64,000 bases of DNA from Elymus sibiricus (Eukaryota > Streptophyta > Magnoliopsida > Poales > Poaceae): assembly GCA_039707655.1 (NCBI GenBank), contig CM077671.1:366632720-366696719 (forward strand). The letters are read 5' to 3'. Position numbers and translations under genes: made by a program. Of this stretch, positions 46,387 through 58,081 are shown in pieces. Numbering within the stretch: the stretch's first letter is position 1; the number at the start of each line of letters is the position of its first letter. Under the pieces are notes generated by a model. It had not been told where the DNA came from. It searched no databases and was given only the letters and a program-made list of their open reading frames with translations.

Positions 46387-46854
46387 GATGCCATGCAAGT
46401 TCTTTTCCATAAGCACGTATGACTATTTACGGAATACATGCCTACATTATATTTATGAACTGGAGCTAGTTCTGTGTCGCCCTAGGTTATGACTGTTATA
46501 TGATGAATATAATCCAACGAATTCACCGCTCCAATGCCTACGAGTTTTCCACATATTGTTCTTGCTAAGTTACTATTGCTACTGCTACTATTACACTTGC
46601 TACAAAATCATTGCTATCACTGTTACCGTTACTACTACTGTTACCACTACTATCAAAACTATCATATTACTGTGCAACTGATCACTCTGCTACAGATATT
46701 TAATCTCCAGGTGTGGTTGAATTGACAACTCAACTGCTAATACTTGGAAATATTCTTTGGCTCCCCTTGTGTCGAATCTATAAATTTGGGTTGAATACTC
46801 TACCTCGAAAACTGTTGCGATCCCCTATACTTGTGGGTTATCAAGACCTTTTTC

Positions 46855-46872
46855 TGGCGCCGTTGTCGGGGA
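46855..46872 (+). other. Primer binding site of element D (tRNA-Asp type)
   Basis: TGGCGCCGTTGTCGGGGA, one base different from the perfect tRNA-Asp complement seen in A and B, lies 11 bases after the LTR end. Confidence 0.8.
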
Positions 46873-46921
46873 GCATAGCTATATTTGTTAAGTCACTTGA
46901 GATTTATATCAATTGATCACT

Positions 46922-47920
46922 ATGAAGAATCTAAAGGATACTAAAACCAAGATCGTTCCCTCTAAGACGAGGGGAGGTAAGGATTTGCCATCACACTCTG
47001 CACTTGATTCACCTTCTGTTTTGAGTAGACTTGCAACACCACCATATGTTATTAATCCTGATATGTCGCAAGTTATTGACGGTGCTACTTCTGCTATGAA
47101 TGATTCTTATGATGATGCTAGTACCATGCCTGATGATAATGTGCCACTAGGTGAATTTCTAAATGAACAAATTGCTAGAGCTAAAGAGAATGAAATTACT
47201 GAAACTGATGAAATTACTGAAATTGATGAAGTCCTTGAAACTGAGAACTATGAAACACCTATTAGACCTAGATCTCCTAGATTTTAATTGCCTAAGATAC
47301 CTGAGGGTTATGTTATGGATGGATAAGTAGCTAGAGAAATCCTTGCTTGTAAGGATAGAGATGATCTTAAGAAATTATTATGTAAGTATAAAGAAAATAC
47401 TTTGAATGCTAGAATGAAATGTGATCCTAAGTTTGCTACTTCACCTATCTTTGTTACCGATAAGGATTATGAATTCTCTATCGACCCAGAGTTAATTACT
47501 CTGGTTGAATCTGATCCTTTTCATGGCCATGAAACTGAAACTGTAGTGGCACATCTTACTAAGTTGAATGATATAGCCACCCTTTTTGCTCATGATGAGA
47601 AAATTCGCTATTACTATATCCACAAATTATTTTCGTTCTCATTAAAGGTTGATGCTAAGATATGGTACAATATTCTTGCTCCTGGTTGTGTGCGTAGTCC
47701 CCAGGATATGATTTACTGCTCATAAGAAACAAGCTACCTTACAGGAAATATTTAACTTTGTGCAAATTGAAGAAGAGAGTCTCCCACAAGCTTGGGGAAG
47801 GCTTCTCCAATTGCTTAATGCTTTGCCTGATCACCCTCTTAAGAAAGATGAAATACTTGATATCTTCTATAATGGACTAACTAATGCTTCTAGGGACTTC
47901 CTAGATAGTAATGCAGATTG
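46922..47920 (+). pseudogene. gag of element D, N-terminal part
   Basis: ATG at 46922 (MKNLKDTKTKIVPSKTRGGK) opens an acidic leader that is interrupted by TAA at 47285-47287 (CAA expected) and 47323-47325. The capsid domain includes FSFSLKVDAKIWYNIL, a small frameshift near 47715, and ESLPQAWGRLLQLL, LPDHPLKKDEILDIFYNGL. The frame is cut by CACTA K after the codon region for SNAD-C at 47920 and resumes at 55516. Gypsy gag identity rests on this helical Retrotrans_gag pattern. Confidence 0.8.
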
Positions 47921-48300
47921 CACTACTAGGGAAAACCTTATACACATAATCTTAGCAGCAGCGCGGGACAGGATGGGGCGCTACTGCTAATTAGCAGTAG
48001 CGCGGTATGAAGACAGGCGCTACTGGTACTAACTTAGCAGTAGCACGGCTCGGTAGAACCGCGCTGCTACTAAAATTGACCGACCGTTCCCGCCACGATA
48101 GGTTTAGCAGTAGCGCGTCCACGATAACCGCGCTACTGCTAATGTGATAGTAGCAGCGCTCTTTTTTTTCAACTCGCAACTGCTAATTTTGAAACTGGCC
48201 ACATGGCGGGCCCCTCTTAGTAGTAGCGCGTGGTACAGGGGAGCGCTACTGCTATCTTATTAGCAGCAGCGCGTGCTTCTCCCAGCGCTACTGCTAAGCC
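47921..48300. repeat. Left terminus and subterminal array of CACTA K
   Basis: At least six AGCAGYAGCGCG motifs and their inverse GCGCTACTGCT lie between 47953 and 48297. Confidence 0.85.
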
Positions 48301-48830
48301 TCAGCCATACCACCTTTTTCCTCCCCCCTCCCCTCCTCTCTTCCTCACTTTCCCCTAGCTCCCACCTCCTCTCTCCCTCACTTTGCTTCTTCCTCACTAC
48401 TTCTCCCCCCATTACTCTCCTTTTTCTACCTATCTTTCTCTCTCTTTATTACTCCTAGCTAACTACACCAACCTCCATTAATGCATCTCCTTTCTCTTTT
48501 TCCTTCCCCCTCCACTAGTTGAACTTGTCTCCTCCCAAACTAGCTAGCTAGGTAGATCTAGCTAGCATTTAGTGAAGTGACCTATGTACCTCTCTAACTA
48601 GATCTATAGACTTATCAAGAAGAGCTTTGTCCACTTTTGATCATTCCATAGGTGTGTGTGGCGACACCTATCGACATCATCATCACATAGCTCGATCTCG
48701 AGATAGGTGATTAAAAATTTATGCTTTTGCAAGAATGGAAATATGTGTATGTGTGCGATATGACATAATCGGGCGATATGATGGAAATTGTGTCTGTGGC
48801 ATGAGTTGCCGCCGAATTGTGCTTGTGAGT
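48301..48830 (+). other. Leader region of CACTA K, CT-rich
   Basis: A pyrimidine-rich stretch (48300-48540) and GCTAGCTAGGTAG motifs, as expected for a promoter and 5' untranslated region. No coding frame was recognised. Confidence 0.4.
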
Positions 48831-48935
48831 TGCCTATGTTTTGCCGAAATGTCGATTTATTTCCGTTTCGGCAAATTCCGGGCAAACTCTATATGTCCTA
48901 TTTTTAGGGAAGGTCATGCCAAATTTTTGTATGAC
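48831..48935 (+). repeat. Leader repeat, copy 1 (before the transposase gene)
   Basis: Contains GCCGAAATGTCGATTTATTT, CCGTTTCGGC and AAGGTCATGCC. It is about three quarters identical to 50743-50850. GCCGAAA and TTTCGGC could form a small hairpin. Confidence 0.65.
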
Positions 48936-48993
48936 TTTGATGCATGCATGCATTTTTATAATCAATTTGTTTATTATTACCGTGCAGGCGTTC

Positions 48994-49746
48994 ATGATGG
49001 TCAGTGGAACGGTGGTGGACAGGTGGTTGCGGTCGGCGGTGCAGGACATGAAAGAAAATAACCTGACAGAGGTTTTATGTCCGTGTCGAAGATGCAAAGG
49101 ACGAGCTTGGCTCGACCCCTATGACGATGGTCGTGTGATGGCGCACCTGCTCATGACTGGTTTCATGGATGGCTATACTCGGTGGATAATTGAAGATATG
49201 GGCAGTGATGATCAGAACTCAGGGGTGACGATGGAATGCATGACCGACAGCAACAACGACGCAACTGAGAGATTTTATGGAAGGGTCGAGGAGATCTGGG
49301 AGCTTGACTACTCTTGACTGCACAACGCGACGATGTTCCGTGTCAGATGGGCTAAGAATGTCGAAACAGAAAACCGGTATTTCACTACCATGACTATACC
49401 CGATGCCAAGAGCGGTACCGTGAACGCTATCGCAAAAAACGAGCCATGGGTACACGCTAAGCACGTGACACAATGCTTCTTCATAACCGACCCGTGCAAT
49501 CCCAGCCGTGTTGTCGTGAGGAGAGGCAAAAGGAACATCATTGGAATGGATGGAGTCGCCAACGAGGAAGACTACGACCAGTACGGCAACCCAATGAGGG
49601 AAGATGACGATGACGATGAAGTATACGTCAAAAGAAGAATCAATACTACATTACCTAAGAAAGATCGTACTCCATGGAAAAGGAAAAGTCACAATGAGGG
49701 GCTCAATTATGTTCCTATTTTGTATACATACTTAACCGTCAAATGA
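48994..49746 (+). pseudogene. CACTA transposase gene with the TNP2 core missing
   Basis: ATG at 48994 follows an acceptor-like CCGTGCAG. The first about 75 residues form a transposase-associated domain (VLCPCRRCKGRAWL, VMAHLLMTGFMDGYTRW). The chain then goes directly to a DUF4216-like domain (RFYGRVEEIWELDY, NATMFRVRWAK, FFITDPCNPSRVVVRRGKRN). A TGA at 49315-49317 stands where glycine is expected. In complete En/Spm-type transposases TNP2 and DUF4218 lie between these two domains; here about 400 or more residues are absent. The product could not transpose DNA. Confidence 0.78.
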
Positions 49747-50742
49747 TGCAATATATATCGCCTTAGTTATATACATTGTATCACCTTCCCTTTGTTCCTG
49801 CTCTCGGAAAAAAGGAAAAGAAAAGAAAAGAAAAAGAAGAAAATAAAAGGAAGAGAAAATAAAGGAAAATACAATAGAAGAAACAAACAGGAAAACTGCT
49901 ATAGGTACTGGTTATAGCAGTAGCGCTTTTCCTAAAAAGAGCTATAGCTAGTCAAAATAGCAATAGCGCTTTTCCGAAAAAGAGCTATAGCTAGTTAAAA
50001 TAGCAGTAGCGCCGTTTGGAGAAGCGCGCTATAGATAACTTAGCTATAGCGCGTTTTTCGGAAACGCGCTACTGCTATGTCGACTTAACCCCCGGATCCC
50101 CACTCTCTCTTCCCCCAAATCCCCGTTTCCCGCCTCTGCTTCCCCCAAATCCCCGGCCCCTCGTCGCCGCCGGAGCGCGTGCCCTCGCCGCGCGCCCCTG
50201 CCTCAAGCGCCGGAGCCCTGCCCTCGCCGGAGTCCTGCCCTCGCCCCCGACCCCGGCGCTCGCCCCCGAGCCCGCGACCCCGGCGCTCGCCCACGACCCT
50301 CCGACCCCGGCGACCTCGCCCTCGCCCCCGACCCCGGCGCTCGCCCCCGATCCCCCGAACCCGGCGACCTCGCCCACGCCCCCCGACCCCGGCGACCTCG
50401 CGCCACGCCTTCCTCCTCTGCTTCCTCCCCTCCCAACCTCGCCCCTGCACCCTCTGTAAGGCCCCCACCGCTCCTCCTCTCTCTGCTAGTAGGTTAATTT
50501 AGGGTTAGGTGTTTTAGGTGTAGTTAAAAGAAAAAACAGAATTGATTATATAGGTTTCTAACATTTTTTTAGTTTAAGCAATTGTTGCTATTTAAAAAAA
50601 CCATAATTTGGACATGTGATATGTGGACATGTGATTTGGACATGTCATATTTGGAATTTGGACATGTCATATTTGGACATGTGATGTTTTGGACATGTCA
50701 TATTTGGAAAATGATGATTATGTGCAGGGTAAATGATCCGAG
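49747..50742 (+). other. Intergenic part of CACTA K: second subterminal-type cluster and simple repeats
   Basis: 49812-49880 is a purine run (AAAGGAAAAGAAAAGAAAAG). 49905-50085 is an internal cluster of TAGCAGTAGCGC and CTATAGCTAG motifs of subterminal type. 50100-50460 is C-rich, with a minisatellite of GCCCCCGACCCCGGCGCTC units (about 50215-50400). 50609-50708 repeats TTTGGACATGTSAT. This would be the promoter region of the second gene. Confidence 0.6.
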
Positions 50743-50850
50743 TGGCCTATGTTTCGCCGGAATGTTGATGCATTTCCGTTCCGGTGAATTTCAGGCGCTC
50801 AATATGTCCACTTTTTAGCAAAGGTCATGCCGAAATTTTCTATGAATTTC
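50743..50850 (+). repeat. Leader repeat, copy 2 (before the second gene)
   Basis: Matches 48831-48935 in order and spacing: GGCCTATGTTTCGCCGGAAT, GCATTTCCGTTCCGG, AAGGTCATGCC. Confidence 0.65.
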
Positions 50851-51005
50851 GGCATGACTTGTGCTACAAACTAGGACATATCGAGTGCCCGGGATTTGCC
50901 GCAACGGGAATGAATCAACATTCCTGCAAAACATTGGCATTTTTTTATGTCATTATTCATTTTATTAGGTCTAGAATTAATTGACTAGATTTAATCATAG
51001 GAAAC

Positions 51006-54000
51006 ATGGCTAGCAACGATGAAGGACAAGGTTCTGGTGATTGCAACGTCTACGCGGCGGTAGACACCTATTTGAACCTTCTCGATGAGCAACGGTTGTT
51101 GCAGGGCCCACCTGTCACATCCGAGACTGAGACTGACATCGAGACCGGCGCCGAGACCCACGCTGAGACTGACACCGGTGCCGAGACCGGCGCTGAGACT
51201 GACACCGTCGCCGAGACTGGCGCTGAGACTGACACCGGCACCGAGACCGGCACCGAGACTGGCGAAGCCGGTATAGAACCAAAACCAAAGAGGCAACGGC
51301 GCCCAAACCAGCTCATCACTACTAGACTGGTGGTCACGGAGGTGGACGACGGCAATTTTGAGCCAAAAGAGCCCGCGGAAGCGCGCGCGTGCTTCGGCAA
51401 TCAAATAGGCTGCATCCTACGGGCAACTGCCACCATCAACGATGCGAAACTATGGAAGATACCAGATATGAAGCAGTCCCTCCTAACGAAGCTGCACCAG
51501 GTGTTCTTGTTCCCGGGCCGGGATGAAATCAAATATAAAAATCCAGATAAAGACCCGGCAATGAAGAAGATAAACAGACGCGCCATGGGCAAGTTTAGCG
51601 GCGCGTTGTCCGCCTGGAAAGTAAGGGTGAAAGCAAGGATCATCGACAAAAAGGAACTCTACTCCGAGATTGTAAAGGATAATCCGACAATTACGGAAGA
51701 GCAGTTTGAAATATTCAAGGCGGCTTGTGTTGCCGAAGCTGCCAAAGAAAAGTCGGAGTACATGAAGGGGCTTCAAGAGAGGAACATGGGGTGCCACCAC
51801 CTCAGAAGCCGTGGTTACACGGGGAAGAGGTCCATATGGGCCAAGGAGGACGCGGAACGCGAAAGTCTGGGCATCCCAGACCCCTTGGCGGAGTTCACCG
51901 TCCCGCAGGAGCGTGACGTCCTCAGGGCCCGGTACCATTGGGACCCAGTCAAGAAGGTTTTCGAGACGGACGCGGTCATGACGGAGTTCATGAGACTGCT
52001 GATAATTTTTAATTTACCCCCTAATTTTAGCTTCTGATCAATTCGACTGCACGTTTAGTCATATTTGTAAACGATCCTTGTTCCTTTTGCAGAGAGAGCA
52101 GCACAGGATCGCGGCCGAAAGCGACTCGCCGTCTGAGGCGTTGGCGAGGCCCAAGTGGGACACCCCATTCAACCGGGCCTTGAACATATTGAAAGGACTC
52201 CTGGTGGACACTCGGCCGTCGTATGGACGCGTGCATGGCATCCGAGACGGCGCCACGTGGAAGAAGTACTACCGTGAGACCACAGAGGAGAGAAAGGAAA
52301 GACGGAGGTCAAATGAAGAAAACATCGACAAGAAGGTTGCGATTGCGGTCGCAGCAGCGGTAGCTGCCGCAAAACATGAGATTGCAGCTTCGTTTGGTGT
52401 CTTGGTTCCGGATATCGTCAGTTGGAGCAGGAAAAATCCAAATAAAGAGGCAGCGGACTTTCCCCTTTCCAACTTCTTCGGGAGCAGCTCGACTAGCGTT
52501 GCACCAGCACCTGCTCTTGCACGAGCTCCTGCACTGGCTCCCGCACCTGCTCCTGCACCAGCTCCTGCACCGGCTCCCGCACCTGCTCCTGCACCTGCTC
52601 CTGCACCGGCTCCCGCACCTGCTCATAGCAGCCCGTCCTCCGTCTCGGACGTGCTCGGCGGTGCTTCGTCTTTGGCTGAGCTCGACGACCTCACGGTACC
52701 TGTCACACCGGCCCTCTTCAATAAATGTGTAATCTCCCATTTTCGTTGCCTTTTGGATGTCTCACATCACCGACATGTCTTTGCAGGCCGACGTAACCCC
52801 GTGCACCATATTGTACACCATCAGCGGCCAGAAGGTGGACGTGGGGAAGGCGACGATAGTGAAGCCGAAGGAACAATTGTTCCACAGCCGGCCGATCCCC
52901 CCTGACGTCTTCAAGGTTTCCGTGGCCAGTGTCAAACCGGGCCACGAGAATTTGGCTCCTCCGGTACTAGGGGAGACGACGACGAGACCCCGCGGTGGCT
53001 TGGCGATTGCAAGAGGTGGGTCCTGTTGTGGCCAAAGAGTCTGCTTCGTCTGGAGGCGGCCGGGAGCACACCCACGACCACGCAGCCTCAGCAAGGTATG
53101 AACATCAACACCCCACCTACCCAATTAGCGTCGCCTGTCATGCCGGGTGATAGCGGACGGGGTGAGGAAGAGGCTCCATTAGTCACTGATGACGTCGCCG
53201 CCGCCGAAGAAGCAATGCATGATATCGATGCCATCGATGAGGATGACGATGACACTCTACAGTATCTCAATACTGGCGCCTATGACGACGGAGGATTGAT
53301 GGCTCAGCAGTATGAGTACTCAGGGTTTGAGCGTCATGAGTCGGTGCCTGACTTGCCGCCTCCGGAGGCTGAACGTATTATAGACGACCTTCCAGTAGCA
53401 AAGAAGCATAGGAAGAGAGCGAGGAAAGGCAACAAAGCTGCTTCTATGATCCAGCCGCCTCCGCAGCCTCGGGTTCAAGACCGTATACCTGTCATGGGTG
53501 CGGCGAAATAGCATATCCCCAGTGAACCAATCCTACCTAATAAGGCAGTGGTAGAGGCCATATACGGCGATCTCAGGAGACTTCATGAAGATGTGCTGCA
53601 AAGAGAGAAAAGCCTGATCGCCTCGCAAAATCCAGGATACCCGCTCTACGTGGTTAACATGCCGCATCAAAGGTTGTAAGTCGACACATTCCCCGCGGAA
53701 AAGTTCTTCCTTCGATTCGATTACATCTTCGACATGTTTCACTTGAAAAGGCTGGATTTTACGTTTGTCCGCCTTTTTGCCTTGTACATGAACTACATCA
53801 TCAGGATTGAGCAGATACCTTATATCTGTGTCGCTGACCCGTACTTCATGCACGAGAGCTTCTTGGCAGTCTGCAAAAAGCACCGTGAATACGCGAGTAA
53901 CTACATCGCCGATTTCATGGTCGGCAATAAGGACAAGGAGACGATTCTCGTGCCTTATCATCCCATGTAAGCCATCCTCGCGGATATCCTTCCTTCCATT

Positions 54001-54622
54001 TCAATCATTTCATTTGCACGCGTGGAGGCTAATCTGAGGTGTACTTATTTTGCGCAGCGACGGGCGCGCCGTCCTCATCATCCTTTACCCCCGAGTCTCG
54101 CACGCTCTTTACTTGGACTCGTCGAAGAACATGAAGAAAAAGGATTACACCCACATCAAGTCTGTTCTCGACAGTGCTATCTTTACGTACGGCATACGGG
54201 GTGGAGAGATCACGGTCAGGAAGACAAGGAACCGCGTGCCCTGCTTCGGCCATAAGACTGACTTCTGGTGCATCCAGCAACCAAGTGGTACTATCAGTGA
54301 TGGATTCTATGTCCTCCACCACATGCAGAAGTTCAGACGGGATCAGCAGAACCTTCGCATGTCACCTAGATCCGGCGATGCCCATATTCTGCAATGGGCA
54401 AAGAACCTAGGAGATATCCCGGATCATCGACTCCGAGCTGAGTTCTATCACATCCAGCGTGAACTTGCCCAAATCATCATGGAGGAGGTCCTCGAAAAAA
54501 CAGGGATGTTCTACGAAGAAGGGCAAATGTCGCGGGAAGACATCCAAACACGCGTAGCCGCTCAGCGCTCGGGGACTATCTCCCTGACTTGCATGGATGG
54601 CACGACATGTTGGAGTGATTGA
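51006..54622 (+). pseudogene. Second gene of CACTA K: En/Spm-type plant transposon protein with Ulp1-like C-terminus
   Basis: Probable exons are 51006-51999, 52093-52728, 52787-53966 and 54058-54622, joined at consensus borders except the first donor (ATAATT where GTAATT is expected). Exon 1 has acidic ETGAETDT repeats, then the Ptta/En/Spm-type region (GCILRATATINDAKLW, SKFSGALSAWK-like). Exon 2 ends in an alanine-proline repeat (about 52497-52624). Exons 3-4 hold an Ulp1/C48-like region (FFLRFDYIFDMFHLKRLDF, YICVADPYFM, then LIILYPRVSHALYLDSS). The expected catalytic His-Trp and the Cys near CIQQPSGTISDGFYVLHHM are not seen. Stops at 53509-53511 and 53677-53679 and a shift near 52985 disable it. 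Confidence 0.7.
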
Positions 54623-54888
54623 CGATATATGACAATGTGTCCGTTTAGTCCAAACTTTCTCTATGACGAAACTTTGAGTTATGCACGACGAAACTTTATT
54701 TGTGATGTAATTAAACCGTCCTCCTCAACTAGCGAAGATCACTCTAGTTAGGGCATTTTGGGTACGATGAACTTTGTATGCTTATGATATGTTGCTTCTA
54801 TTTTTGCCAAGTCTGTCTCTTTCGGTTGCTCAACTATATATGTTGCATATCATCAACTCATGTGACGATGCAGGTGCATAGATCATCG

Positions 54889-55092
54889 ATGGCGAAGAAG
54901 TGCTACGGCAGGAGTATACGACGAGTGGCCGGAGTGTCAGGCCCAGGTGTACTGGTTTCCGGTTTCCGAGCGACAGCCAGTAGTTAGTTTAGGTTCACGC
55001 TAGTGCGAGAGAGGGATACGAACCGACGCCTCAAGAAGTACTACATTATGTACGATGAGACATGGCATGTAACTTGTATAGCTATATCGTGA
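54889..55092 (+). pseudogene. RNase H1 N-terminal / viroplasmin-like domain fragment in CACTA K
   Basis: After an acceptor-like CGATGCAG, ATG 54889 gives MAKKCY. After a small deletion and frame change the reading GVYDEWPECQAQVYWFP follows, the signature of the RNase H1 N-terminal (caulimovirus viroplasmin-like) hybrid-binding domain. A last change of frame leads to LVRERDTNRRLKKYYIMYDE and a stop at 55090-55092. Such domains occur in Triticeae CACTA elements. It may be the last exon of the preceding gene or a separate gene. Confidence 0.6.
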
Positions 55093-55259
55093 TTATGATG
55101 TGACGACATGATTTGTGTTGGATGATATGATGAGACTATTATGTGTATGATATGATGAGCATATTGCATGTTAAAGATATGATTAGAATACTGTATGAAA
55201 CCTGTACAGAAACATCGCAAATACGTAGCAAAAAAAAGATATGAGAAAATATAGTAGTG

Positions 55260-55515
55260 GCTCTCTTTAGCGCTGGACAGGAAAAACGCTGCTGCTAAAG
55301 GACTTAGCAGTAGCGCTGGTATGGAAAGCGCTACTGCTAAAGGACTTAGCAGCAGCGCTGGTATGGAAAGCGCTACTACTAAGCAGGTATAGCAGTAGCG
55401 CATGTCAAACGCGCTACTGCTAAACGTTAGCTGAAGCGACGTATCAGTAGTGCGGGTACCCGCGCTACTGATACACCAAATCCCCGCGCTACTGCTAGGG
55501 TTTTCCCTAGTAGTG
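55260..55515. repeat. Right subterminal array and terminus of CACTA K
   Basis: AGCAGTAGCGC motifs alternate with GCGCTACTGCT up to the inverted terminus CCCTAGTAGTG. Confidence 0.85.
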
Positions 55516-56510
55516 TTGTGTTTTCAGGTAACGAACTGTTGAACAAGATGAGGAACTATTGTATAATATATTGAAGAATTATGATGATCAGACTCTCCCT
55601 GAACCACCACTTAAACCCACTCTGAGGACGAGGGGTATTTTATTTCTCAGTCCTGAAGATATGCAGGAGGCAAAGAAATGTATGAAGGAAAAAGGTATTA
55701 AAGCTTAGGATGTTAAGAATTTACCACCTATTGAAGAAATACATGGCCTTGACACACCACCACCTCAACAGGTGGTAGAGGTAAATTCTCCATTAAAGTT
55801 TGATGAAGGTGATATCCCTTACAATAAACATCCTAGTTAATGCTTATATGAGTTTGACAACTACATTAGGAAACAAGATTACTTCAATGCAAATGTTTTT
55901 CTGAAACAATTGAAATATAATTCTGATATGATTGCTCGCTTGAGTGACTTGTTATTTAAAATTAGTAATGATGTTAGAGGTATAGAAAAACATGCCTCTA
56001 TGGTTCAAACCCAGTTAGAACAAGTTGCTAAATCTCAAAGAAAATTGCTTAATGAAATGAATAATAATATGAATGATCATGCTATTAGAGTAATGACTAG
56101 AGGAGGTAGAATGACCCAAGAACCTCTTTATCGTGAAGGTCATCCTAAAACAATTGAACAAGACTCTCAAAGAATTAATGCTGATGCACCTAGTCCTTCT
56201 AAAAAGAAGAAGAAAAAGAAAAATGATAGGACTTTGCATACCTCTAGTGAACCTGAGAAACAAAAACCTCCTGAAATGATAATGATGCCTCTATTTCTGA
56301 TGCTGAAACTCAATCTGGTAATGAACATTCACCTAGTGATAATGAAAATGATAATGATGATGTTCATAAAGATACTCAACCGAACAATGATAAAGAACCA
56401 GATAATGATGTTGAAATAGAGCCCGCTGTTGATCTTGATAACCCACAACCTAAAAATAAACGATATGATAAAAGAGACATTGTGGCTAGAAAACATGGTA
56501 AATAAAGAGA
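55516..56510 (+). pseudogene. gag of element D, C-terminal part
   Basis: It continues the gag frame after CACTA K. Conserved parts are QTLPEPPLKPTLRTRGILFL, a long helix (MIARLSDLLFKISNDV, QLEQVAKSQRKLLNEM) and a lysine run (about 56200-56225). Stops (for example TAG at about 55707, where glutamate is expected) and a shift near 56275 break it. No CCHC knuckle was seen. Confidence 0.75.
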
Positions 56511-56529
56511 GCCATGGGTTCAGAAACCC

Positions 56530-57297
56530 ATGCCTTTTCCACCTAAACCATCTAAGAAAAAGGATGATGAAGAATTTGAACGCTTTTTTGAAATGATTAG
56601 GCCAGTCTTTTTGCGTACCCGCTTAACTGATATCTTAAAGATGGCCCCTTATGCAAAATACATGAAAGACATCAACACTAATAAAATAAATATACCTAAA
56701 TCCGAAATCTCCACCATGCTTGCTAATTATTCTTTTAAGGATGGAGTACCTAAAAAACTTGGAGATCCTGGAATACCAACTATACCTTGCTCCATTAAAA
56801 GAAATTATGTCAAAACTACTTTGTGTGATTTAGGAGCTGGTGTTAGTGTTATGCCTTTCTCTTTATATAAAAGACTTGATTTGAATAAACTCACACCTAC
56901 TTAAATATCTTTGCAAATGGCTGACAAATCAACTGCCATACCTTTCGGTATTTGTGAGGATGTTCCCCTTGTTGTTGCAAATGTTACTATGTTAACAGAC
57001 TTTGTTATTCTTGAGATGGCCGAGGACGACAACTTGTCGATTATCCTTGGTAGACCATTTTTGAATACTGCAGGGGCTGTTATTGATTGCAAGAAAAGCA
57101 AAGTCACTTTTCATATCAATGGTAATGAGCATACGGTGCACTTTCCGAAGAAACAATTCCAAGTGAATGGTATAAACATTATTGACAAATCTCCGACACT
57201 CACTATTGGAAGTTTTCAACTACCTTTACCTACTGCCAAAAAGAAATATGACATACTTATTGTTGGAGATATGCATATCCCCGTTGAGGTAACTTAG
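56530..57297 (+). pseudogene. Aspartic protease region of element D
   Basis: Residues CDLGAGVSVMPF (about 56825-56860) form the retropepsin active-site motif. The frame is split by a TAA at 56902-56904 where glutamate is expected and continues to IILGRPFLNTAGAVIDC, the usual C-terminal protease motif. It ends at TAG 57295-57297 without running into RT. Confidence 0.82.
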
Positions 57298-58081
57298 TGA
57301 TTTACGAAAGTTCTTCGGTTTCATGCTAATCGAAAGTGGTTGTTAATAAGACTTGATCAACCTTATTAATGGATCATTTTTGAGAGGTATGGAGTTGATG
57401 AATCTAGTAGGCACAACCTTTTGCTCCCACCTTTTGTTTTCTATTCTTCTTAGTCATATAAAATAAAATGCCATGTTTATCCTGTTTTCTAATTTCTCCG
57501 TGCAATAAAAATGACCCAAAAATAAAAGTTCTCAGAATGTCCTGAAAATTTAACACGATTTTTTTCTGAATATTTCTGAATTTCTGGTGTAAATAACATC
57601 AGAGGGGGTGCACCTGGTGTCGACAGGACACCAGGGCACGCGTGCAACCCCAAGCGCGCCCTGGTGGCTTGTGGTCCCCACGTTGGTCCCCTCACTTATC
57701 TCTTCAACCCATTCCATCTCCTACCTCCAGAAAAAAATCAACTTAGCTCTCTCTCTCGTGTTCTTGCTCTCAAACCCGCGGATTTCGATCTCTTTGCAGG
57801 AAGCTCCGTTTTCGAAACTGTTTTGGGGGCATTGCTACTTGGTATGTGACTCCTCCATTGCTCCAATTAGTTTTTGATTTAGTGGCTTACTTTTAGAATA
57901 ATTAGCTACTCTGGGTGCTGCTGTAGATGGGCTTGCATGTTGAATTCTTAGAGTTCTAAGTAGTTTGAATGCTTAATATGGCCTCTAGGCATCCTTATGA
58001 GTAGTTGCTATCAATCTTACGTAGTTTTGTTGACAAAAAATTTGTGTCCCAAATTTTTTCAGAAATTGTTCGCAAATAAAA
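57298..58081 (+). other. Noncoding spacer before the last ORF of element D
   Basis: It holds a palindrome of the LTR type: CACCAGGGC (57629-57637) with GCCCTGGTG (57658-57666), followed by a CT-rich leader (57720-57790), as if it were an internal promoter and untranslated region. No RT or integrase remnant is visible. Confidence 0.5.

Larger units (their letters stand above)
47921..55515 (+). mobile_element. CACTA DNA transposon K
   Basis: Terminal inverted repeats CACTACTAGGGAAAACC (17 bp, perfect) begin at 47921 and, inverted, end at 55515. TTG stands on both sides (47918-47920, 55516-55518), the 3-bp duplication typical of CACTA. Subterminal arrays of AGCAGTAGCGCG in both orientations fill about 47950-48300 and 55265-55500. 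Inside are a shortened transposase gene, a second multi-exon gene and a small domain fragment, all on the plus strand. The transposase lacks its core, so the element is not autonomous. Confidence 0.92.

Noticed and set aside
50016..50502. Proline/arginine-rich open frames upstream of the second CACTA gene
   Set aside because: They are translations of a C-rich minisatellite and differ in every frame; there is no support for a protein.
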